In this document: positions 23,946-36,230 of the stretch, one piece after another
Layout of the letters: each line of letters opens with the position of its first letter
How positions within the stretch are numbered: the first letter of the stretch is position 1
Source of the DNA: Humulus lupulus
Lineage: Eukaryota > Streptophyta > Magnoliopsida > Rosales > Cannabaceae
NCBI RefSeq assembly: GCF_963169125.1
Contig: NC_084793.1
Location: 46,061,578-46,125,577 of the forward strand
Reading direction: 5' to 3'
DNA length: 64,000 nt
Program-made: the position numbers and the translations under genes
Notes under the pieces: model-generated
Seen by the model: only the letters and a program-made list of their open reading frames with translations
What the model was told of the DNA's origin: nothing
The model's database searches: none

Positions 23946-24723
23946 AATGTAAGAGTTTATACAAAGGTAAAACTGTAATTTGAAAATTTGAGAAGAATTT
24001 TATTCTTCGGGCCAAATATGCAATTATATGATAATTGAGGTTGAATAATTAATTTGAAATTAATTATTAATTTTTGAAAATATATTTATTATTTTAAATA
24101 TATAATTTTTTAAATTCATATATATAAATTAATTAATTAATTTTTGAAATTAATTATTTTATTTGAGTGAGAGAAAATAAAATTGGTAAGTCAAAAATAG
24201 TTTTTGATTTATTGAATTTTAAAAGATGATGATAATAATGATCATCAATTTGAATTTTGAATTTTAAAATTTTGAAATATGGTTGTCATCTTTTCCTTAG
24301 AAAGATAAATACCTTACTTTGTGGAAGATTGATTTTAGTTAAATAAATAAATAAAAGAAAAATGCAAAATCCCTAAAAATGGAATAACAATCCACGCATG
24401 ACACAGTCCAGAGACTGTGCCATGCGTGTACCACTACACTGATATTGTATAAGTGTTGTTTTTATTTTTTTTATTTAATTAATTAATAATTTGAAAATAA
24501 TGTTTTCAAATTTGGTAAGTTAGATATTTACCTAAATCAATTCCTATCATCATTATGATATTATTATTATATTACTATTATTATTAGGAATAATAATGTA
24601 ATAGAATAATCTCTATTTACATGATATAGAATAATAGGAATAAAACATAAACATAAAAATACAATTCAGAATAGTTCTTATAATTTTTTGTTAGACAAAA
24701 AGTTTATCATCTTCTTCTTTATT
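23946..24723 (+). repeat. 3' LTR of the old copia element, second segment
   Basis: Continuation of the copia LTR between the two inserted elements. AT-rich, no coding potential. It contains a strong 36-nt hairpin at 24393-24428. Confidence 0.6.
24393..24428. repeat. Near-perfect 16-bp stem hairpin
   Basis: Left arm CACGCATGACACAGTC, loop CAGA, right arm GACTGTGCCATGCGTG; 15 of 16 positions pair. It is GC-richer than its surroundings and lies within the old copia LTR. Confidence 0.85.
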
Positions 24724-24728
24724 CTAAC

Positions 24729-24890
24729 TGAAGAGAATGGTGAATAGAATTGTATGTTTTATTCATGTGAATGTCATATATTTATACAACCTAGGAGAAA
24801 CTAAAATAGGAAAGTATGAGAGAAAATAGGAAACGAAATAATTACAATTGACCCTATCTTCTAGCTAATTTACAGCTAATTATTCTAACA
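24729..24890 (-). repeat. 3' LTR of the young copia element
   Basis: 162 bp, TG...CA ends, one mismatch against 29521-29682. Confidence 0.95.
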
Positions 24891-24897
24891 CTCCCCC

Positions 24898-27800
24898 TCA
24901 AGCTGGAGCATAGATGTTAATCATGCCTAGCTTGTTACAAAGATAATCAACCCGCACCCCATTCAAAGCCTTCGTAAAAATGTCTCCTAATTGTTCTCCA
25001 GTTTTCACATATCCTGTAGAGATCAAGCCTTGTTGAATTTTCTCACGAACAAAATGACAATCAATCTCAATGTGCTTAGTTCGCTCATGAAACACAGGAT
25101 TTGAGGCAATATGAAGAGCAGCTTGATTATCACACCATAATTTTGCTGGCACTGAAGTCTGAAATCCTACTTCAGTCAAAAGCTGATATATCCACATTAT
25201 CTCACACACAGATTGTGCCATAGCCCTATATTCTGATTCAGCACTGGATCTGGACACAACATTTTGTTTCTTACTCTTCCAAGAGACCAAATTACCTCCA
25301 ACAAAGACATAATAACCTGAAGTGGATCGTCTATCCACCTTGGAACCAGCCCAATCTGCATCTGAGAAACACTCATCTAGGTGTGCCCATGATCCTTGTA
25401 AATAATACCTCTTCCGGGTGCTCCTTTCAAGTAACACAAAATTTTCTCTAAGGCTGCCCAATGATGAATTGTTGGAGATGACATAAACTGACTGACAACA
25501 CTAACTGAGAATGCAATATCTGGACGGGTCACAATAAGATAATTCAGCTTTCCAACTAATCTGCGATATTTCTCAGGATCTTCAAATGGTTCCACATCAC
25601 GTGTCAGATGCACAACTGGATTCATTGGAGCACTACAAGGTTTTGCTCCCAATTTTCCTGTCTCAGTTAACAAATCAAGTACATACTTCATTTGAGACAG
25701 AAAAATACCTTGTTTACTCCGAGTGACTTCAACTCCCAAGAAATACTTGAACACCCCCAAATCCTTCGTGTGAAACTGGGTATGAAGGAATGATTTAAGG
25801 GAAAAGATGCCTTCAATATCATTTCCAGTAATAACGATGTCATCCACATACACAACTAACAAAATGATACCAGCAGTTGATCTTTTATAGAACACAGAAT
25901 GATCTGACTTACTTTTCAACAAACCAAATTTCTCAACAGCCTGACTAAATTTACCAAACCAAGCACGAGGACTCTGTTTCAAACCATATAAAGACTTGCG
26001 AAGACGAAAAACTCGGCCTAACTCCCCCTAAGCAAAAAACCCAGGAGGTTGCTCCATATATACTTCTTCCTCAAGATCTCCATGAAGAAAAGCATTTTTA
26101 ATATCAAGCTGATGCAAAGGCCAATGATGAGTAGCTGCCATGGAAATGAACAGTCGAACAGATGTGAGTTTAGCAACAGGAGAAAAAGTATCACAATAGT
26201 CCACTCCATAAGTTTGAGCATAACCCTTGGCAACAAGACGGGCCTTTAAGCGAGCAATTGTTCCATCCGGATTGACTTTAACCGTAAAAACCCATTTGCA
26301 CCCTATGGCCCGTTTTCCTGAAGGCAAATTAACCAAGTCCCAAGTACCATTTGCAACTAAAGCATTCATCTCTTCTATCATTGCAGCAAGCCAGCCAGAA
26401 TGAGACATTGCTTCACGAACAGTTTTAGGAATAGTGATAGAATCAAGAGAAGCAATAAAATAGCAAGAAGAAGAGGAGAGATGATTATAAGAAACAAAAG
26501 AAGAAATAGGGTATGTACATTGGCGTTTACCTTAATGTAGTGCAATGGGAAGATCATCTTTGAGTTTCGGATCTGATGACGAAGATGCAGGTGCAGGACA
26601 TGAAACGAGAGGTGGAGGAGGTGGACGCCTGGTGTACACTATATGAGGCTTAGGAAGTGGTGGAGGTGGTGGAGGTGTAGGCATTGCGGGAGCTATGACC
26701 AAGGCAGGTGAAGGAACAAGAGACTCATCAGAACATGTATCAGGCACAGAGGATGTGACAGAATATACCAACAAATCATCATCCTCCCCCTGACGAGTAG
26801 GAGTAGGGGAAGATGAAAAATAAGGTGTATTTTCCACAAAAGTAACATCAATAGAAACAAGATATTTGTTGAGATCAGGACAATAACACCTATACCCTTT
26901 CTGAAGACGAGAATAACCAAGAAAGACACACTTTAATGACTTAGGGTCTAATTTGGTGACATGTGGACGGACATCGCAAGCAAAACAAACACTGCCAAAT
27001 ACCCGAGGAGCAACTGGAAACAATGACTTACCAGGAAAAAGAATTTTAAATGGGATCTCACCATTAAGTACAGAGGATGGCATGCAATTAATAAGAAAGC
27101 ATGCTGTGGAAACTGCATCGGCCCAAAAAGGTTTAGGAACTTTCATTTGAAATAAGAGGGCACGTGCAGTTTCAAGAAGATGTCTGTTTTTACGTTCTGC
27201 TACACTATTTTGAGGTGCAGTATCAACACAAGAAGTTTCATGAAGCATGCCATTAGAGGTCATGTAAGATTGAAATTGAGCAGATGTATACTCTTTGGCA
27301 TTATCACTTCGCAAAGTACAACCAGACACATTAAATTGATTTTGAATCTCAGCACAAAATATAGAAAACAACTCAGAACGATTTTTCATTAAATATAACC
27401 AAGTTACACGAGAATAATCATCCACAAAAGTAACAAAACACCTGAATCCAGGTTGAGACAAAATAGGAGAAAGACCCCAAACATCAAAATGAACTAACTC
27501 AAAAGGAACACTAGCACGTTTATTGACTCGAGGACTCAAACTAACACGATGATGTTTGGCAAACTGACATGACTCACAATCTAATGAAGACACCTTACTA
27601 TACTGGGGACAGAGTTTCTTGAGCAGAGGAAGGGGTGGATGGCCCAAACGACAATGAGACTCAAAAGCGAAAGCAACACTCGGACAAGCAATAGAGGCTG
27701 GTGGAAGTGGATCAAGAACATACAGGCCGCCAGATTCATGTCCTTTACCAATAATCTTTTTCATCATAAGATCCTGAAACAAACAATGATCGGGAAAGAA

Positions 27801-29060
27801 TGAGATTGAACAATTTAGATTACGAGTGAGTTGACTAACATAAAGAAAACTAAAGGACAAATTAGGTAAATGTAAGACTGATAACAAAGTGAGCAAAGGT
27901 GTGGGAGCAACAGTGCCAGATCCAAGAACAGAAGATGGTGATCCATCAGCTAAGGTAACAGTAGAAGTGGGACTATGAGACTGAAAAGTGGAAAAGAGAC
28001 TGGAATTACCTGTCATGTGATCTGTGGCACCAGAATCAATGACCCATTTTGAGGATGTGGAAAGAAGGCATCCATTAGAGTTACCTGAATCAGCTATCGC
28101 AGTGACAGAAGGAGATGAAGACTTAAGTGATTCTTGATACCTTGAGAACTTGGCAAATTCATCAGCAGAAATAAGGACCGATTTGTCAGATGCATCACTA
28201 GTGCTTGTAATATTAGCAGAGTGTTTTTGCTGATTTTTGAACCGTAACTTCCTACACTCAAACTTGGTATGGCCTGGTTTCTTACAATAGTTGCACATGA
28301 TGCTCCCGGAATCAGGTGTTCGATTATCAGGTCCTTGTGAATTACCTCCTTTGTATCCACTTGGAGTAGAGTTTTTCCATGGTGCAGAATTGTTACGACT
28401 CACCAAGGCACTATTAAGAGGAGCTGAAGAGGTAGTTTCTGTGCGAAGAACACGAGTGAACACATCTTGTAAAGAGGAGACATCAGAACCAGAGAGAACT
28501 TGTGACTTTGCAGAGTCAAATTCAGATGAGAGTCCTGCAAGAAAACTCATAATAGCCATCTGCTCTCGTTGGCGCTGTTGAACCTTCACATCAGAACTAA
28601 ATGGCAATAACACATTAAGCTCTTCATATGTTTTTTTAAATGCCATAAAGTAACTCATAAGAGACTGATCTTGTTTCTCTGCACGATAAAAGGCTTTGCA
28701 AACATCATATATGCGAGATATGTTGTCTTTGCCAGAATACAAAAACTCCAAGTAATCCATTAGTTCTTTAACCAATTCACAATGATTAATCAAACTAATT
28801 ACCTCATTATCGATAGAATTTCGAATTTGAAGGAACAAGCGAGCATCCTCACGGAGCCATATTTTTCTTGAATCGTCTTTTTCTTTGGGAGGATCTTCAG
28901 TCAAGTGATCATCTTTGTCAATACTCCTCAGATACAGTCGAATCGTCTTACTCCATTCCAAATAATTCGAACTAATCAATTTATGGTCCGTGATTTTAGA
29001 CATCACGGGAACCACATCAGAAACAACCACTGATTTCAAATCTGATTTTATCTCTGCCAT
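24898..29060 (-). pseudogene. Copia Gag-Pol polyprotein with two stops and one frameshift
   Basis: The start is probably the ATG at 29058-29060 (MAEIKSDLKS); an upstream in-frame ATG at 29123 adds a hydrophobic leader unlikely in Gag. Domains in order: Gag with a CCHC knuckle (CNYCKKPGHTKFEC), protease (WVIDSGATDHMTG), GAG-pre-integrase (HCRLGHPPLPLLKKL), integrase with catalytic HFDVWG, LRSDNAKEY and SVAERKNRHLL, RT with intact VVYVDDIVITG, and RNase H (CFSDADWAGSK, SSAESEYRAM). It is broken in three places: TAA at 26532-26534 between integrase and RT, TAG at 26028-26030 within RT, and a frame change near 25373-25385 before RNase H. Active motifs are otherwise intact, so damage is recent or the copy was mobilised in trans. 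Confidence 0.93.
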
Positions 29061-29520
29061 AATCTCGAAAGCAAAAACAATTGAAAGAGAAAAGGAAGAA
29101 AGCGAACACCAAAGAATGAACACCCAAACACGAAGAAGGCAAAAGTATCAAACCACAAAATGAGAAGAACTGCCGGAGACCGATGCAAGGAGGACGGGGA
29201 AGGGCCGGGAGCGTGACAGACATTGACCGTCACCGGAAAAGAGGCCGGACGCGCCCTCACGCGCCGGCGCGTGGGAGTCGGGGCGGCGGCAATTGGTGGC
29301 GCGTGGGGCCCACGCGCGGTGAATCTGGCTTCCAGACTTCGGGGTTTTGCAGATCGGCGGCTGGGCAATCCGTCTATGTGGGCGGTGAGTATAAACTCGC
29401 ACTCCAACTAGGGTTTCCGAAAAAGGAACCCTAAACTCAAACCCTAATCTCTTTTTATTTTTTTTTATGAACCCTAATTTCGAATTTCGAATCACAATTC
29501 TAAGTATTTCTCTGATACCA

Positions 29521-29682
29521 TGAAAAGAATGGTGAATAGAATTGTATGTTTTATTCATGTGAATGTCATATATTTATACAACCTAGGAGAAACTAAAATA
29601 GGAAAGTATGAGAGAAAATAGGAAACGAAATAATTACAATTGACCCTATCTTCTAGCTAATTTACAGCTAATTATTCTAACA
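29521..29682 (-). repeat. 5' LTR of the young copia element
   Basis: 162 bp; abuts the primer-binding site TGGTATCAGAG (minus strand, 29510-29520). A 450-nt leader separates it from the Gag start. Confidence 0.95.
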
Positions 29683-29687
29683 CTAAC

Positions 29688-30113
29688 CATTCTCATACCA
29701 TAATCCAAGTTCTCATATGTTGAGAAATACTTGTGATTCCTAAAATACAAACTCATGTTCTCTATGTGCCTACACACATCTTGAGGTGTAGAGAACACTC
29801 CGGAAGATCGTGGTTTGAGTACTCAAAGCGTTCTATAGGAAGTTCGATAAATATACGAAAAGACTCAAGGACACTTGATAGGCTTCAAGATGTAATTGTT
29901 CATGTTCTTGAATATTTATGTGATTGTATGTTATATATAAATATATTGTATATTTATATATATGTTACATGATTAATAATATTGTATGTTAATATTTTTG
30001 TATGGATGTTTTCTTGTCCATATAAACTGTTTATATGAGTGATGAAAATTTTATTGTTGTAAACAATGGGCCTACCACGCCTATTCCCCTGTGTACTCTT
30101 AATGTTTTTCCAA
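29688..30113 (+). repeat. 3' LTR of the old copia element, last segment
   Basis: The last 260 bp match 5109-5375, the 5' LTR remnant. It contains words typical of copia LTR ends (TCTTGAGGTGTAGAGAACAC). The end near 30113 is approximate because the final CAACA is mutated. Confidence 0.8.
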
Positions 30114-31549
30114 TTCACCATAGTCAGTGTTGCCTGAAAAGTAAAGCAAATTGTGAGAACACACTCATAACAAAAAGAAAATGAAACAAGTCAAAGTGGT
30201 TAGCATAAAAGTGTTCTACAATCGTTGGCGAGACAAGTCAAGAGAGGAGCCAATGGTCGCCTATGGCCAATTGCAGAAAATGTGAGGGCCCAGTTCTACA
30301 GACTTTAGCATCCCCCTCGCCATGTTGATGCTTGCCTGAAGAGGCGTGGGTGGTTACAACTCTGAGGAAGTCAGCGCAGCCAGGGCCAACACGCGCACTA
30401 GTGACATAAGACATGGAGCGCCCCCCAGGAGAGGATCTGGTGGAGTGGGATCAGTAGGTGTGGCAGCTAGAGGCCAGATGCGATCCCTCTTAGCTTTCCG
30501 CCACGATTGGCTCTAGAACGAAGGTCATTTCTTCTGCCTTCTAAACCCTTCTGGAGTAGTCAAGAGATGAGAAAAATACTCTGACAGTTCCATAGCTCCT
30601 GCAATTCAAAAATCAAACAGTCAGTCAAACAAGGTAGAAGCAAAATCCTGACATCACATAAATAATCTCAAACAAATAGCTTTGGCAGCAGGTGGGCACT
30701 AAATACCTAACAAATCTATGAAAGAAGGCCAAGTACAAGGCATCCCTCCACTCAAATGAGGATCTAGAAATCTCAGATCTACCAAATTCCCTAGAAGGGA
30801 TCCCACTGACACCTCGTCCTCTATATTAAGCTTGTGGTCATCTGGATCGGTGGAGAAGAAGGGCAATGATGCAAGCTCTGCCACGGTAGCAGCCGAAAAT
30901 CCATCCCACTGAGTAGGATAGGGACAACATAGCGAAGACCACAAAGACTCCTCCTGTGTCTGAGTACGTCCCGAAGGGCCAGCCACAGAGGAGGTCCCAC
31001 CGACGCCGACCTCTGGAGAGTTGCAGAAGCCTAGGGACGATGAGTGTGCTGGGCAAGGAACTGAAGGACCTCCCACCTCATGGGTTGCTAGTCGCCCCTA
31101 CACCTGCCTCGCGGATCATCAGGACCCCACATCCTACGAAATCAGTGTTAGTAAGCCTAATAATAGGAAGGCCTCATGGATCAATGTGCTTAATAGGTGG
31201 AGAGGGCTTCACTATTTCAAGAACTGGTGAGTGCCCAAGAAGTCACACACAAAGATGTATGTTATGGTCAAAAATGAGAAAGTGTGCAGTCTTATACTCA
31301 GTCGCTACTCGTGTCTGCGTAATCTCTAAGCGCTCCTAATATCTGGTCGACTCCCTCAAACGAGTAAGGACACTTGTCAAAAACAGCACACGCATTAGAA
31401 AAATGCAAGTTAGGAACAGTCAGGTGACCCTCAACACCCTTGTGGAGAATTTTGTCAGCCGCCATTGGCGAGGACTCCCTCACAAGAAGGTGAGAATAGC
31501 ACCCCAGTGCTCCAAAGACTTTGTGGGTAGAGTTGATGCCCTTCGTAAT

Positions 31550-31923
31550 TCTAACAGTCAAAATCCCGTGATCCGTAGGGGGAAAGACCGCGTAAAAGTT
31601 GTGCAATCTCACATCGCCTGGGGAAGGTCAAGTGTGATGATTCTAAGACTGTGCATGTATGGGACTACACAGCTGAAGAGAGCTTAAATGGATTGATGGG
31701 TACTACCTATGCCAACAAGATGCATCTTCTTTTCGGTAGCCCATCACTTGAGAACTCCAAAGTTAAGCGTGCTTGACCTGGAGTAGTCTCATGATGGGTG
31801 ACCTCCTGGGAAGTATTCACAGGAAGCGTGCTAGTGAGGACAAAGCATGCTGGAAAGAATCGTGTTGGTTTGCAGGGCCATTCGTCATTCCAGGAAGCAA
31901 CCATAGTGACATGGGGCGTTACA
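31550..31923 (+). mobile_element. Cassandra-type TRIM solo LTR with 5S rRNA-like sequence
   Basis: About 374 bp matching 34346-34718 in reverse orientation. Inside (about 31739-31815) is a 5S rRNA-like segment with CCAAAGTTAAGCGTGCTTG and GATGGGTGACCTCCTGGGAA, the regions of the internal RNA polymerase III promoter. LTRs containing 5S sequence define Cassandra elements. The end GGGCGTTACA is intact; the start (TCTAACAGTC) has mutated from TG. No target duplication is visible, and no primer-binding site follows. Confidence 0.85.
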
Positions 31924-32801
31924 TTAAACAAGTATCTATAAGAATATTCCCCGGCGTTGGACTTCCTGCTAACCACTTAGTCCGACACCTCGATCTAAAC
32001 GCGACGATGGTAGAATCCATACATCATCATATCTGGGTTTAACTGAAGGTGGTATAAATAATGAATCTCTCGAGGAGAAGGAGGCTCCTAGCCTAAGATG
32101 TGGAACAAGACATAAAGCCCAACAATGATCTGATAGGCGTTGGGCATCAACTTGAAGGGCACCACCTGAAAATAGTGGGTGACGTGGTCAAATAGTCATG
32201 CAGCGGAAGGATATCCCCAGGGACACAGTGTCTGGAGCTCCATGCCTGCCAGCCTTCTAGAGGGCAATTTGGATGCTCGCCAAGCCTAGGAAGTCCGCAC
32301 TTAATGACATCCAAAAGAACATGGCGAGAGATCATCTGCTCAAGTTAATCCACGTTCATGATAGATGGAATATAGGAGAAATCACCATCAACTGACGAAG
32401 GTGGTGTATCGCGAGCTCGCCCAATGATCGCACGATGAATGGCACCTCACCTTGGGCAAGCCTAAATCTGAGGAGGTTGTTAAGGAGCCATAAAGATAAT
32501 CAAAAGGGTACCTGAAATAAGCAACATTCAAAGAATCAGAAGCAGCAAACCACAAATATAATCCATATAACGAGCTCGTTCTTCGCAAGCGAAAAAGGCG
32601 ATAACCCGCTAAGGAAAATTCACAAAAATATTTAAAGTACCTCGCCCATTAATTTGGCGAGGAGATCTGAGAACCTGGGGGCTCGGCCGAGGAGCGGTGC
32701 CTTTGAATATTGGAATCGCCTCATCAAACGAGGGATAAGTGTTAGGAGCTGGCGATGGCATGTACACCTTAACGCTCGACAGTCATGCCCCTCACACCCT
32801 C

Positions 32802-32984
32802 CGCAGGCTGCTTGCCAATTGCGCCCATCAGGGGTCGCTCGCCCTTCACAGGACGCATATCCTTCACTCCCCTCGAGAGCCGCTCGCCAATCGCTAGCCC
32901 CCCATGCCCCAAGAGCTGCTCACCAATCGTTGAACCCTCGCACCCTAAGAGACGCTCGCCAATCGCTCGCCCTTCACACCACCC
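32802..32984 (+). repeat. 36-bp degenerate tandem repeat
   Basis: Units of about 36 bp contain GCTCGCCAATCGCT or close variants (near 32840, 32880, 32916, 32952). In one plus-strand frame they give 12-residue repeats (RAARQSLAPHAP, RAAHQSLNPRTL, RDARQSLALHTT). The open frame is likely a by-product of the repeat. Confidence 0.65.
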
Positions 32985-34345
32985 ATGTGTCTTGCAATCC
33001 TCACAAGTCGACGTTGTTGCCGTTGTACAACATTCGCCGCCAAAGGGCAAGCTCGGTCGGCACCCAAGGCAAATTCAAAGCTCCAAAAAGACCCAAACCG
33101 TCCCTTTGTGAAATTGGACAACCCACTAAGGAATTTCACCAAGATTTATCCTAAATCTACCTAGCCCACTCAATTTCTACCATTAATTTCTTGGGTCAAG
33201 CAAGAAATGGAGAAATTACCCAAGAACACATGCATTCAACAAGAACTAAGTAGATTCCCTACAATGTGCAAAATTTATGGGCAAGGAAGCTTACCACGAT
33301 GAAGAGGACCCTTGTGGAAGATGACCCAATGGCGAGAGGTGCGAGCCCAATGGTGGGAAGGAACCCAAGGGGGCGACTAGCTTGTGATGACAATGAAGAT
33401 GGTTAAATCCTTGAAGTAAGTCTTCAATGAAATGGGCGATTCACCACCATTATAGGCCTCTTTGGCTAGCTCTTCAACTCAACGCTCCGACAACTAAGTA
33501 GTTCCACGCGAAGGAGGAAGAAGAAGAGAAGGTGGCTTGCTCCTCTTGAAACAAAAAATGAAATAAGTGAGTGCATGGCCCCTCCCCCGTCGCCGCCTTA
33601 GAAAAATGGGTGCCTAGGTGGCTCCCTACCACTGTCAGCGAATGGAATGCGAAGGCGAGACCCACTTGCTTACGACGGGAAAGGAAATGCTCAATTATCA
33701 AGTTGACTCCTAGAAATTGAAAAATCGTGAATGGTACCAACTAGGAGGCAACGAATGGGGTCCCATAACACTCGCCCGAGCCCTCATCCTCGGTCAGCGT
33801 TCAATATCTCACCAATGGCGACCGCACTCATGAGAATCAGAATCTCTGACAAGAGTCAAACCACATGGGTATGGGCTAAGAAGTCATCCCATCAACAGTC
33901 CTAGGCATCAAGACATTTTTCATCCACCAAGTTTTTCACAAGTAATGGCGGTACACGTTTACAGTGATCAAGGATTTAGTGCTTATAAATGCGAGATAGC
34001 CATGCACCACCAGAAGATCAATCCACACCAAAGAATTTACCATATTCTCTCTATGGTCAGCACTGTACAATTCATACAACCCCTCTCAAAGAAGATGATC
34101 GAGATACAAGCACAAGTTAGAAAGAGAAAATGGAGGAGAAGCCAACTCCCACCATGAAGAGCAATCATTCTCGAGCAAGCTCATAGCAACAATATGCTTG
34201 TTGATTCCAAGGCCGATCAAGTCCAAGCATGCGGTGGGGACGGGTTGTTCCGTGGGCAACTTCCCAATCATGGGGATATTCAAAGGTAGCCCTAGTACAA
34301 TCACCAAGCAGAGGAAGCTAGGGGAGAAAAGGCTATCACTGCTCT

Positions 34346-34718
34346 TGTAACGCCTCACGTCACTATGGATGCTTCCTGGAATGACACTAGCCCTGCAAAC
34401 CAACACGAGTATTTCCAGCATGCTTTGTCCTCACTCGTATGCTTCCTAGGAAAACTTCCCAGGAGGTCACCCATCATGAGACTACTCCAGGTCAAGCACG
34501 CTTAACTTTGGAGTTCTCAAGTGATGGGCTGCCGAAAAGAAGATGCATCTTGTTGGCATAGGTATTACCCATCAATCCATTTAAGCCCTCTTCAACTGTG
34601 TAGTCCCATACCTACACAGTCTTAGAATCGTCACACTTGACCTTCCCCAGGCGATGTGGGATTAGACAGCTTTTACCCAGTCTTTCCCCCTGCGAATCAC
34701 GGGATTCTGACTGTCACA
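34346..34718 (-). mobile_element. Cassandra-type TRIM solo LTR with 5S rRNA-like sequence
   Basis: 373 bp; read on the minus strand it starts TGTGACAGTCAG and ends AGGCGTTACA. The 5S-like part lies at about 34455-34530. The flanks GCTCT (34341-34345) and GCCCT (34719-34723) are a probable target duplication with one change. It is inverted relative to the copy at 31550, 2.4 kb away. Confidence 0.87.
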
Positions 34719-35067
34719 GCCCTTAATGATTGTCGGAGCCTCTAATCACGCCTAAGGCGCTCCATTTCCTTTCTCCATAGAATGGGGTAGGCAAGGCAGA
34801 AAAGGCGAAGATGGCCGACGGGAGTTAGTCTTGACAAGAATACAAGGTACTCACAGACATGGCTTCTCCAACGACTATGGACAAGGACGGGTAACTCAGA
34901 CGCAGAGTTCCAATTCCACCTCGTCTCGCTCGACGACTTCCCTAACCGAAGGAGTCGAACCCATAACAATCCTAGAGATGAAGAAGTGACAGACTTCAAC
35001 AACCGGGATGCCCCTCAACTATGTAAGTCATCCCCACGCCAACGTGAAGCCTGACTTGGGGGGAAAA

Positions 35068-35957
35068 TGTTATACCCAAAATTTGACACTTCCACATGGC
35101 AGCCCACGAAGCGATGACGTGTTAAGACAAAGTGCCAAGACACAACAATCGCCACCAGCCGCCATGCCGACTGACCCTCGCCACTTCCCTAACACACAAG
35201 AAGAGACAGGATTCGCCAAAGCCGACTTGCTTCTCCCTTCGCGTGAAGCCAAAAGATCCCCAGATGGCCACGCTAAAACCAATCCCCAGATGCACAAGTT
35301 GCACTAACACACATCACAAAGATCAGCTAAAGTCATCATCTGCCATAGCTGGTGCCTGAGGCCCTCGCTGGTCGCCAGTCATGGTTGTCGGTCGCCAAGG
35401 ACCTTCACCGCTAGTTGGTGGCCCTCGCCACCTGAGATTTCTTCTGCACCAGAGTGCACCTTCAAAACATTAAATGAATTAGACACATCGAATTACCATT
35501 TTCGGTGAGACACGAACCTTTCTCCAGCCAAGTGAATCAAAATTTAGCCTGATCGAGAAACAACGTGCCACCGTCAGCCCTTCCCATCTCTGCGGTTGTA
35601 AATAGTGCAAACTGAAATGTAACAGAGGTTGAACGATCAAGAGAAGAACAAGTCAGTAATTGTTCATTTTTCGAAGAGAGCTTCTACTCTCCATCACTGT
35701 AACTGCCCCAAGAATAAGAACAAACTCATCATGTTCTTGAGGGTTCAAAAATCATAAATAATATTGACTAAAGAGGACGTATGTCATCTTTTTTTGGCCA
35801 AATCACAATAAATCTTTGCCTCGTTCATTTATTACTGTATTTATTTCACTTTTCTTTGGCTCACTATTCATCATTAAGGTCTGCCCTGAGATATTACACA
35901 TAAAATAACTCTTTATTTATTGCTCTATGCAAGTTGACGAAAAACGAGTCAAAAATA
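35068..35957 (+). repeat. LTR of the non-coding element
   Basis: The start TGTTATACCCAAAATTTGAC follows a purine tract. The end is inferred near 35957, where GTTGACGAAAAACGAGTCAA resembles the ends of the LTRs at 53493-54301 and 55104-55826. The final CA is degraded. Confidence 0.55.
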
Positions 35958-36230
35958 TTAATTTCAACTAATATAAAGTTTTTCAAATAAAAATTTATTA
36001 GTTAAATAATTAATTAATTACACATAGTTATCACTTAGCCATGGAAAATTAATTCATTTGCAATTTAGTCATTTTCTCCAGTTATCTTGCTTGTGACATC
36101 TTTACCCTTGACAATGTAGGACAGAGGCGACTCGGTGACCATGAATCCATAATACTAAGCTTCAATAAACCAAACTGTTGAACAAAAAAAAATAGGGAGA
36201 GAAATAAGAATATAAATCAATATATATAAG

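Larger units (their letters stand above)
24729..29682 (-). mobile_element. Young full-length Ty1/copia retrotransposon
   Basis: Two 162-bp LTRs (24729-24890 and 29521-29682) differ at one base (24733 G versus 29525 A) and are flanked by a perfect 5-bp duplication CTAAC (24724-24728, 29683-29687). Read on the minus strand, the 5' LTR is followed at once by a primer-binding site TGGTATCAGAG (initiator Met tRNA), and the 3' LTR is preceded by the purine tract TTGAGGGGGAG. Length is 4954 bp. Short LTRs and compact size fit the Ale/Retrofit group (inference). It is the only complete LTR element in the window and the most recent large insertion judged by LTR identity. Confidence 0.96.
5109..30113 (+). 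mobile_element. Old Ty1/copia retrotransposon, split by later insertions
   Basis: The 3' part of its 5' LTR (5109-5375) matches 29851-30113, the end of the 3' LTR, along about 260 bp with scattered differences. Directly after the 5' copy lies a primer-binding site like initiator Met tRNA (TGGTACCAGCGC at 5378-5389, family consensus TGGTATCAGAGC). A degenerate gag is at about 7354-7655, an RT remnant at 9545-9790, and a polypurine tract (GGGCAAGTGGGAG) at 10581-10593. The 3' LTR starts near 10597 and is interrupted at 11624-23940 and 24729-29682. Removing these inserts gives an LTR of roughly 2.2 kb, long for copia and compatible with Angela-like elements (inference). Confidence 0.8.
30114..35067 (+). 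mobile_element. Interior of a non-coding LTR element (LARD-like), 5' end missing
   Basis: This 5-kb stretch is much richer in GC than its flanks, with frequent GGCGA/TCGCC words and no recognised coding domain. It ends in a purine tract (CTTGGGGGGAAAA, 35055-35067) directly followed by an LTR start (TGTTATACCC at 35068), so it is the 3' part of a plus-strand LTR element. No matching LTR was seen on its left side. Open frames (for example 30699-31076 minus, 32654-33154 plus) match nothing I know. It hosts two Cassandra-type LTRs and a 36-bp repeat. A large retrotransposon derivative is the best fit. Confidence 0.5.

Noticed and set aside
30699..31076. 125-codon minus-strand frame in the GC-rich region
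   Set aside because: No recognisable domain, overlapping frames on both strands, and the composition is that of the non-coding element; not called as a gene.
31739..31815. A genuine 5S rRNA gene
   Set aside because: Only the central and 3' parts resemble 5S, it is embedded in a TG...CA-type repeat found twice, and the 5' part of the gene is missing; a Cassandra LTR explains it.
32654..33154. 166-codon plus-strand frame rich in Ser, Arg, Pro and Ala
   Set aside because: The frame is open mainly because of the 36-bp tandem repeat; opposite-strand frames are equally open.
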